Position numbers and translations under genes: made by a program. The notes below the pieces were generated by a model that saw only the letters and a list, made by a program, of their open reading frames with translations, ran no database searches and was not told the origin of the DNA. From an uncultured Oscillospiraceae bacterium (lineage in GTDB: Bacteria > Bacillota_A > Clostridia > Oscillospirales > Oscillospiraceae), in the NCBI GenBank assembly GCA_934589325.1, contig CAKTNU010000096.1, positions 1-7,013 on the forward strand: a stretch of 7,013 bases of DNA. The letters run 5' to 3'. Position 1 is the stretch's first letter, and every line of letters starts with the position of its first letter. This document shows, piece by piece, positions 1 through 5,372 of this stretch.

Positions 1-210
1 CTCCTGATCTGCGCGGACATGGTGCATGGTGGGCAGATTATAGGTATTGGTATCATAGATAACGGTGCGGAAGCCTGTGAGACCGCAGTCATCCATGTAC
101 TTGTCGAAATTCTTCAGTGCACCGTATTCACACACGACGAGCTTGGTACGCAGCTCATGGTCGTGTCCACATTCACATTCGCCAAGATACTTTGTGCAAT
201 CGAGAATCAT
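1..210 (-). CDS. Glycerol-1-phosphate dehydrogenase-like protein (AraM/EgsA type), N-terminal fragment
   Basis: Only the first 70 codons are visible; the gene continues past the left edge. The ATG at 210 is preceded by a strong AGGAGG (220-225) with a 9-base spacer, which fixes the start. The fragment opens with a Cys/His-rich stretch (C5, then CECGHDH at 12-18), then a segment ending in a 'YGAL' turn (29-32), and a 'VIYDTNTY' strand-loop at 60-67. In the dehydroquinate synthase/iron-containing dehydrogenase fold, the 'gal' turn and a D-x-NTY loop belong to the N-terminal NAD(P)-binding half. A 'CxCGxxH' N-terminus is what I recall from clostridial sn-glycerol-1-phosphate dehydrogenases, which reduce dihydroxyacetone phosphate to G1P. 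The metal-binding half is not visible, so substrate and activity cannot be judged. Another member of the fold is possible. The gene has its own promoter and is probably a separate transcript from the upstream kinase gene. Confidence 0.65.
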   Translation of the reverse strand, partial: MILDCTKYLGECECGHDHELRTKLVVCEYGALKNFDKYMDDCGLTGFRTVIYDTNTYNLPTMHHVRADQE

Positions 211-275
211 TTTTTGTTTCCTCCTGAATTAAACAAATTATTTTTTTATCAATATGCTACAAGTTGTTTCAGGTT

Positions 276-304
276 ATTTTACCGCTTATTCGTCAATTTG
301 GCAA
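276..304 (-). promoter_or_regulatory. Sigma-A-type promoter for the dehydrogenase-like gene
   Basis: On the minus strand, TTGCCA (299-304, 5/6 match to the -35 consensus) is followed after exactly 17 bases by TAAAAT (276-281, 5/6 match to the -10 consensus). The expected transcript start near 269 gives an untranslated leader of about 58 bases, AT-rich and ending in the AGGAGG site at 220-225. The whole 211-343 gap is AT-rich, in contrast to the genes around it. I see no GC-rich terminator hairpin with a T tract after the kinase gene, so read-through from upstream cannot be excluded. Confidence 0.6.
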
Positions 305-343
305 GGACAATATATTTTTATTTGCGTATCTATATTAACTGTA

Positions 344-1396
344 TTATATTTCCTTATTTATGCGGAGCATATCGTTCCAATGCCGCTCCATCTCCTCGAT
401 TAGCTTTATCTGCGTCCGTGCGCGGTCGAGATTGTGGCTTTCGCGGTCTATGGAGAAGTATTTGTCGCCGTTTATATAATCGGTCAGAAAACGCATACCG
501 CACTCCAGCGTCATTATGTACGCTCCGAGCGGCAGCACCTCGCGCTCTCGCTCGGTGAGACTCGGGCATGCCTCGGCAAAGCCGCGGGTGAACACACGGT
601 ACAGCTCCATATCCAGCTGCACACGCTCAAGCTCCCGCTCATCCTCGGCGGCCGTAGACGCGCCGAAGCGTATCGCGTCGCCAAAGTCGTATGCCGAAAG
701 CCCCGGCATCACGGTGTCAAGATCGATGACACATATGGCGCGGCGTGTGTCCGCGTCGAGCAGGACGTTATTTATCTTCGTGTCGTTGTGCGTCACACGG
801 ACGGGCAGCTCCCCGCTGTCACGCATGCGCTGGAGCGTACCTCCGCGCTGCTCGCGGGCTAGGAAGAACTCCGTCTCCTCCTTCACGGACTTCGCCCGTC
901 CGAGCGGGTCCGAGGCGAGTGCGTCACGGAGCTGGCTGTATCTGACGGGAGTATTGTGAAAGTCCGGTATCGTTTCCTGCAGCGCGGATGCGTCAAAGCC
1001 GCGCAGAGTGTATTGAAAATGGCCAAAGGCTCTCGCACTTTCGTAAAAATCCGCCGGAGATCCTGCATGCTGGAGGCAGATGCTGTTGTCGACGAATTTA
1101 TACGTCCGCCAGCAGCCGCCCGCGCCGTCGTCATAATAGCTTCTTCCGTCAAGCGTATCGATATAGCTTATCATGGCCATTCGTTCGCCCTGTTCACGCA
1201 GATACGCGCTGATAGCAGACATGTTGCCCATTATCGCATCCACGTTCGGGAACACATAGCGGTTTACCCACTGCAGAACGTATTTTGCACCGGTATCTGT
1301 GCCTATCAGATAGGTCTCGTTTATGTGGCCGCATTTTATCTGCTCACAGCTTACCGGGCGGCCGTCGGTCGGGAAATGGAATATTGCGTCTTTCAT
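344..1396 (-). CDS. nahK: N-acetylhexosamine 1-kinase (NahK/LnpB family)
   Basis: A 350-residue cytoplasmic kinase of the APH/choline-kinase fold. The family phosphorylates GlcNAc or GalNAc at the anomeric C1 using ATP, the second step of the lacto-N-biose/galacto-N-biose route. The N-terminal lobe has the nucleotide-loop-like 'GHINETYLI' (23-31) and 'YVLQWVN' (39-45). The catalytic loop is 'THNDTKINN' (202-210), with D205 as the likely catalytic base and N210 as a metal ligand. 'VIDLDTVMPG' (223-232) supplies the second metal-binding Asp, followed by 'FGDAIRFGAS' (238-247) and 'ECGMRFLTDY' (298-307). These blocks match my memory of Bifidobacterium longum NahK (about 359 residues) closely and in order, so the protein looks full length. 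The start overlaps the transporter stop as ATGA, indicating translational coupling, with AGAAGG about 10 bases upstream. No phosphorylase gene (lnpA/gnpA) lies in this window. The exact sugar preference is inferred; another hexosamine or N-acetyl sugar is possible. Confidence 0.87.
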   Translation of the reverse strand: MKDAIFHFPTDGRPVSCEQIKCGHINETYLIGTDTGAKYVLQWVNRYVFPNVDAIMGNMSAISAYLREQGERMAMISYIDTLDGRSYYDDGAGGCWRTYKFVDNSICLQHAGSPADFYESARAFGHFQYTLRGFDASALQETIPDFHNTPVRYSQLRDALASDPLGRAKSVKEETEFFLAREQRGGTLQRMRDSGELPVRVTHNDTKINNVLLDADTRRAICVIDLDTVMPGLSAYDFGDAIRFGASTAAEDERELERVQLDMELYRVFTRGFAEACPSLTEREREVLPLGAYIMTLECGMRFLTDYINGDKYFSIDRESHNLDRARTQIKLIEEMERHWNDMLRINKEI

Positions 1397-2679
1397 TCGG
1401 TTTTCGCCTTCTCGCTCTTTCTAAGCAGTAGCACAGGTATCGCCGTCAGCAGAAGGACAACCGCCGCCGCGAGGAATATTTCCGGGGTTGGGACGGTCTT
1501 AAGCTGGCCGAGCTCGATATATGTACTGTCGGAATTTCTGATGACCGCGGCGCCTATCGCCGGTCCGACTATCATCGGCAGCAGCACCGCAAATATCATG
1601 CGTATGCCCTGGAAATGCCCGGCCTTGTCCTTAGGTGTCCAGTCGCGGATGTTCGCGCCGAGGGCGGCGGACATCATCATGTATCCGCTCATCATCACGC
1701 TGCCAGCAATGATAACGCCGACGCTGCCGCGCACGAAATACATCGCAGCAAGGCCGATGAGCATCACGGCTGCGGCCGGAACGGTGAAGCGCATCTTGCC
1801 GACACGGTCAATAAACCTGCCGGAAACGACGCTCACCGCACTTGCAAATATCAGCACTACGCCGAGGACTATCGCATAATCAGTGATGCCCAGGTAGTTC
1901 TGGATGTAGATTATCAGGTACGGGAAGAACACCTGAACCGCCACGGAAAATACGCAGAAGGCCGCAAACGACAGATATAACTGCGGATTTTCGCGCATAA
2001 CGCCGGGGCGCAGACCGTAAAGCAGATTCTTGAAATAGCTGTCCCTCCTCGGCGCAAGCCGGGGCGAATCCTTTATCAGCAGCAGCGCCAAAAGCCCGAC
2101 GACGGACACGGAGATACCGAAAATATCAAAAAATTCGTGCCATCTGCCCTGCTGTGTCAGTCCGTCAAAGCCGCCGAAGATTATCAGCATCGAGATAAGC
2201 GGCAGTATCGCCAGCACGCTCTCCACGCGGCCGCGGTTGTCGTTGTCGGTGATGTCGGTGACGTATGCGTTGAAGGCAGCATCGTTAGCGGTACTGCCGA
2301 AAAAGGTCATCACGCAGTCAAGCACGACCACCATCACGGCCGCAGCTGCCGCTGCATTCGCCGCCGGGAAAAGTTTCCCCGCGTTTTCGGGCGTGATGTA
2401 ACCAAATGCGGCTGTAGACAGACCCCAGAGAATGTAGCCCGCGCAGATAAATATCTTGCGTTTGCCGACGCGGTCCGACAGCGCGCCCATAAGCAGCGTC
2501 GTCACCGTCGCGGCCGCAGCCGACCAACCGACCATCGCAGCGATATAGCCGGGGTCGGTGCTGATGGTGTTGTACAGGAACACGTTAAAGTACATGTTCT
2601 CGATGGTCCATGCAAACTGGCCGAACAGACCGATAAGTATCAGCGTGACCCAGTTTCTCGTTCCGAGCCTGCTCTTCAT
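1393..2679 (-). CDS. MFS transporter, probably for a sugar or amino sugar
   Basis: A strongly hydrophobic protein of 428 residues with about 12 predicted membrane helices in two halves. The N-terminal half carries the MFS motif A in the loop between helices 2 and 3 ('GALSDRVGKRK', residues 65-75). A degenerate copy, 'GRFIDRVGK', sits at the matching place in the second half (287-295), as expected from the internal duplication of the fold. A polar stretch 'IRDWTPKDKAGHFQGIR' (344-360) precedes helix 11. The substrate cannot be read from sequence, but the four-base overlap with the kinase gene argues for import of the sugar that the kinase phosphorylates (inference). Start choice: an ATG at 2685 lies only 2 bases from the AAGGAG at 2688-2693, whereas the ATG at 2679 has an 8-base spacer and is preferred. 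The upstream start would add Met-Arg. Confidence 0.85.
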   Translation of the reverse strand: MKSRLGTRNWVTLILIGLFGQFAWTIENMYFNVFLYNTISTDPGYIAAMVGWSAAAATVTTLLMGALSDRVGKRKIFICAGYILWGLSTAAFGYITPENAGKLFPAANAAAAAAVMVVVLDCVMTFFGSTANDAAFNAYVTDITDNDNRGRVESVLAILPLISMLIIFGGFDGLTQQGRWHEFFDIFGISVSVVGLLALLLIKDSPRLAPRRDSYFKNLLYGLRPGVMRENPQLYLSFAAFCVFSVAVQVFFPYLIIYIQNYLGITDYAIVLGVVLIFASAVSVVSGRFIDRVGKMRFTVPAAAVMLIGLAAMYFVRGSVGVIIAGSVMMSGYMMMSAALGANIRDWTPKDKAGHFQGIRMIFAVLLPMIVGPAIGAAVIRNSDSTYIELGQLKTVPTPEIFLAAAVVLLLTAIPVLLLRKSEKAKTE

Positions 2680-2687
2680 CCTCATCT

Positions 2688-2693
2688 CTCCTT
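2688..2693 (-). promoter_or_regulatory. Ribosome binding site that decides the transporter start
   Basis: AAGGAG on the minus strand. It lies 8 bases upstream of the ATG at 2679 but only 2 bases upstream of the in-frame ATG at 2685. Normal spacing therefore favours the second ATG as the start of the MFS transporter. Confidence 0.7.
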
Positions 2694-2703
2694 ACAAATG
2701 TCG

Positions 2704-2736
2704 GGCAGCGTCTCATACTGCGCCTTCGGCGCTGCC
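2704..2736. repeat. Intergenic inverted repeat with two competing hairpins
   Basis: In the 79-base gap between pepT and the transporter gene, GGCAGCG (2704-2710) pairs with CGCTGCC (2730-2736), a perfect 7-bp arm with a 19-base loop. Inside it, GCGCC (2720-2724) and GGCGC (2728-2732) form a 5-bp stem with a 3-base loop. The two stems share bases 2730-2732, so the full versions exclude one another. No T run follows on the minus strand, so it does not look like an intrinsic terminator. It could be an mRNA processing or stability element, a small attenuator, or a copy of a dispersed palindromic repeat. Confidence 0.5.
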
Positions 2737-2758
2737 TGTGATTTTAGGACTCGCTCTT

Positions 2759-3976
2759 TTACTTCAGATTCTCGTCTATAATGTTCATGACTATCCGCGC
2801 CGCTGATTCGAGATGCTCTGCGGTGATATGCTCATAGGGACCGTGGCATGAGTAGCCGCCGGTGCCGATATTCGGGCACAGCAGGCCGCGGAAGGTGAGC
2901 TGGGCGCCGTCCGTGCCGCCGCGGACAGGCGCGGTGACCGGCTCTATCCCTTCTCGCCGCAGCGCACGCTCCGCAAGCTCAACTATCTCCATATGTTCGC
3001 CGATGAGCTCTCTCATATTCCTGTACTGGCGGTGTATCGTCAGTACTGCGGTGCCCTCGCCGTACTTCTCGTTTATCAGGGTTTCGATGTGCTCCATCGT
3101 CTTTATGCGCTGCTCAAACGCCGCCGCGTTGTGGTCGCGGATGATATAGCTCAGCGCCGCCTTCTCTACCGTGCCGCTCATATCGGTCAGATGGAAGAAG
3201 CCCTCATAGCCTTCGGTGTGCGCCGGAGTGTCCCCGGAGGGGAGCATGGAGTTTATCTCCATGGCGACGAGGCTTGCGTTTATCATCATATTCTTCGCGC
3301 TGCCCGGATGGATGTTGAAGCCGTTGACCTCCCACTTTGCCGCGGCAGCGTTGAAGGTCTCGTAGTTTATCTCGCTCAGTTCCTCGCCGTCGACGGTGTA
3401 GGCGAAGTCCGCTCCCATCCGCTCAAGGTCGAGCAGAGCCGCGCCGTGGCCTATCTCTTCGTCCGGCGTAAAGCATATCGCGATGCGGCCGTGCGGCAGT
3501 TTTTCGGCGATAATCCGCTCGGCGGCAGTCATTATCGCGGCGATGCCCGCCTTGTCATCCGCACCGAGAACAGTCGTGCCGTCGGTCGTAATGAGGGTCT
3601 GCCCCTTGAGCGTCGGCAGATGCGGAAATTTCTCCACCGTTAGGCTGCGCCCGCTGGTGCCGAGGGCGACATCGCCGCCGTCGTAATTCTCTATGAGCTG
3701 AGGGCGGACATTTTCACCCGGGAAATCGGGTATTGTGTCAAGGTGGGCGATAAATCCGATGCAGGGCTTGTTCTCATAGCCTTCGCTTGCGGGAATAAAG
3801 CCGTAAACATAGGCGTGCTCGTCCTCGTACACGCCCTCGACGCCGATTGCGCGCATCTCATCGGCAAGCATATGGCACAGCGTGAACTGGCACTCGCTGC
3901 TAGGCACGCTCTCCGAGGTCTCGGAGCTTGCCGTGTGTGTCTTTACATAGGTGATAAATCTCTCGTAGGCTTTCAT
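2759..3976 (-). CDS. pepT: Peptidase T (tripeptide aminopeptidase)
   Basis: A full-length 405-residue M20-family metallopeptidase that removes the N-terminal residue from tripeptides in the cytoplasm, a late step of peptide utilisation. All expected di-zinc centre residues are visible: H78 and D80 in 'AHLDT', D140 in 'GADDKAG', the E173-E174 pair in 'PDEEIG', D196 in 'TVDGE', and H378 in 'YSCHGPYEH'. E173 is the general base by family analogy. The spacing is almost the same as I recall for E. coli PepT. The lid/dimerisation domain runs roughly from 208 to 320 and includes 'NIHPGSAKNMMINA'. 'VRGGTDGAQL' (351-360) and 'PNIGTGG' (368-374) are typical PepT blocks. The ATG at 3976 has AAGGAG (3985-3990) with an 8-base spacer. 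The gene starts 28 bases after the unknown 199-residue gene, so it is probably co-transcribed with it. Confidence 0.95.
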   Translation of the reverse strand: MKAYERFITYVKTHTASSETSESVPSSECQFTLCHMLADEMRAIGVEGVYEDEHAYVYGFIPASEGYENKPCIGFIAHLDTIPDFPGENVRPQLIENYDGGDVALGTSGRSLTVEKFPHLPTLKGQTLITTDGTTVLGADDKAGIAAIMTAAERIIAEKLPHGRIAICFTPDEEIGHGAALLDLERMGADFAYTVDGEELSEINYETFNAAAAKWEVNGFNIHPGSAKNMMINASLVAMEINSMLPSGDTPAHTEGYEGFFHLTDMSGTVEKAALSYIIRDHNAAAFEQRIKTMEHIETLINEKYGEGTAVLTIHRQYRNMRELIGEHMEIVELAERALRREGIEPVTAPVRGGTDGAQLTFRGLLCPNIGTGGYSCHGPYEHITAEHLESAARIVMNIIDENLK

Positions 3977-4004
3977 AGTGCTGTCTCCTTATATAAAATT
4001 CAAA

Positions 4005-4604
4005 TTATTCGGCGAACAGCCGCTTTTGTACGGCGATTACGCTTTTGAAGTATTCCGCTTTATTTTCCGTTTTCAAACTTTCGATTTTTACTCTGCGCTG
4101 CAGCAAAACTTCCTCTGTATAGCACCCAGCTTTCTCTACAAGCTTCAATGCTTTATCTGCAGCCGCATTGACACCTCGCAAGGCAAGATATGCTTTTGTA
4201 TACGCCTCAAGCTCCGCCAAAGCACCCGGCGGACAGTGCATAAATCTCTTAGCCATGCCGCTTAGTCTCAGCAGCTTTTTCGGGCTGTCTACTGACGAGA
4301 AGAACGGCAGAGCCTTTTCTTCAAGTTCATATGCAAGCTGTTCTACCCATGTGCGCACTTTCTCCGTGTCGGCGCAAGAGTCAACGCACAGGCGAGCCGC
4401 CATCCGTCTGCCATAAGTATAAAATATAAAGTCATTCGGAATATACAGCGGCATTATGCAGCACGTGCAATATATAAAAGACACTTTATCAAACGAGACA
4501 AGCTGTGCGATATCGTCCCTAATTCTGTAAAACATATACCCGCGGCGTTTGAATTCTTTTTCAAGCAGAAATGGCTGTATTCCGGAAAGACAATCAGTTT
4601 TCAT
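4005..4604 (-). CDS. Conserved-looking protein of unknown function, possibly DUF4304-like
   Basis: A 199-residue soluble protein that I do not recognise with confidence. The first part (about 1-70) has 'FKRRGYMFYRI' (18-28), then hydrophobic strands with a Cys pair (46-49, 'CTCC') and 'PLYIP' (52-56). That pattern recalls DUF4304-type domains ('F-K-x-x-G-x-x-F-x-R' followed by beta strands). The second half is mostly helical and charged, with a 'LEEKALPFFSSV' helix near 93-104 and a Lys/Glu-rich C-terminus. No signal peptide or membrane helix is evident, and no catalytic motif is obvious. The gene is clearly AT-richer than its neighbours (about 45 % GC by hand count over 4021-4600), which suggests separate acquisition or weak selection. 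It starts 21 bases after ylmH with GGAG 9 bases upstream of its ATG and ends 28 bases before pepT, so it sits inside the run of co-directional genes. Confidence 0.7.
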   Translation of the reverse strand: MKTDCLSGIQPFLLEKEFKRRGYMFYRIRDDIAQLVSFDKVSFIYCTCCIMPLYIPNDFIFYTYGRRMAARLCVDSCADTEKVRTWVEQLAYELEEKALPFFSSVDSPKKLLRLSGMAKRFMHCPPGALAELEAYTKAYLALRGVNAAADKALKLVEKAGCYTEEVLLQRRVKIESLKTENKAEYFKSVIAVQKRLFAE

Positions 4605-4625
4605 GGGTGTTCTCCAATGTCCGCG

Positions 4626-5372
4626 TCACTTCAAGATCTCGGCGTAAACGAAGAGCCGTCCTTTTCTTGAGGTGCCGCCGGTGCCGGTGACATTGCCCTT
4701 ACCCGCGCCTCGCAGGGAAATTATATCTCCCGGCGATATCTGCGCGTCTGGCTTCTCTGCAGGTTCATAATTGAGGCTGACATTGCCGAGGCGGATCTCC
4801 TTCGCAGCTTCGGTACGGCTAAGGTCGAACATTCCCGCCGTCACCGCGTCAAGCCGCATCGACATCACGGAAAAGCTCTTTTCCCGCACCTCACGCTTCG
4901 CCTGCGGGACATCCGCAGGCGCGATATCCTCCGCCGTAACTCCGCAGCGGCCGACCTTGTCTATACTGAGCAGGTGCCGGTGTACGCTCGGCAGGCAGAA
5001 GATATACGCCGTGCCGTCCATGACGCGGATATCGCCGACCCACTCGCGGCCGACTCCCATACCAAGCACCGCTCCCATATAGTCGCGGTGTCCCGGCGTG
5101 CCGAAATGGGCGGTCAGCTTTATCGCTGCGAAATGCTCCGCAGGGTCAAAATCCTCTGTGCTCATATACTCCGGCAGGAAGAACGCCGCACGGCGCTCGC
5201 AGTCCTCTCCGCCGCCGTGCAGCACGAGACGGCAGTCGGCACGCTGCTTTGCCCATTTTTCGGTCTGATACTGTTCTGCCGGGCTCAGGTAGCCGCTCGC
5301 GCACACAGTGCCGCTCCGCTCGGCGCGCTCGCACAGATCCTCCATGCGGCGCAGAAGTTCATTTTTCTCCAT
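4626..5372 (-). CDS. ylmH: YlmH-family S4-domain RNA-binding protein
   Basis: A 248-residue cytoplasmic RNA-binding protein. The first ~165 residues form the YlmH-specific region with the signature 'HRDYMGAVLGMGVGREWVGDI' split over 97-117. The C-terminal S4 domain spans about 173-225: 'MRLDAVTAGMFDLSRTEA' opens it, and 'ISPGDIISLRGAGKG' is its last strand with the glycine-rich turn. In Bacillus subtilis, YlmH has been connected to ribosome-associated quality control on 50S subunits carrying stalled nascent chains. In many Firmicutes ylmH sits in the sepF/divIVA division cluster; here it instead overlaps a translation-factor/nuclease fusion gene by 14 bases, which suggests translational coupling and a shared role at stalled ribosomes (inference). 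Start: an in-frame TTG at 5378 is also possible and adds two residues. A weak GGA at 5384-5386 is 11 bases from the ATG and 5 from the TTG, so the choice is uncertain. Confidence 0.9.
   Translation of the reverse strand: MEKNELLRRMEDLCERAERSGTVCASGYLSPAEQYQTEKWAKQRADCRLVLHGGGEDCERRAAFFLPEYMSTEDFDPAEHFAAIKLTAHFGTPGHRDYMGAVLGMGVGREWVGDIRVMDGTAYIFCLPSVHRHLLSIDKVGRCGVTAEDIAPADVPQAKREVREKSFSVMSMRLDAVTAGMFDLSRTEAAKEIRLGNVSLNYEPAEKPDAQISPGDIISLRGAGKGNVTGTGGTSRKGRLFVYAEILK

Noticed and set aside
210..269. Riboswitch in the leader of the dehydrogenase-like gene
   Set aside because: The leader is only about 58 bases, very AT-rich and without conserved riboswitch boxes; the only pairing seen is a short AAACAA/TTGTTT match.
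305..343. Transcription terminator after the kinase gene
   Set aside because: Only a weak all-A/T inverted repeat with a long loop can be drawn. There is no GC-rich stem and no adjacent T run on the minus strand.
956..1879. Long plus-strand frame of about 307 codons, with other plus-strand frames across the window
   Set aside because: It lies opposite the kinase and transporter genes, spans the junction between them, resembles no protein family, and has no convincing ribosome binding site. Such frames are expected opposite GC-rich genes.
2741..2746. TAAAAT (minus strand) as a -10 box for the transporter gene
   Set aside because: The hexamer 17 bases upstream matches the -35 consensus at only about two positions, and shifting the spacing does not improve it.
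3977..4004. TATATAA-like -10 element just upstream of pepT
   Set aside because: No acceptable -35 hexamer lies 16-18 bases upstream, and the 28-base gap is better explained as spacing within an operon.
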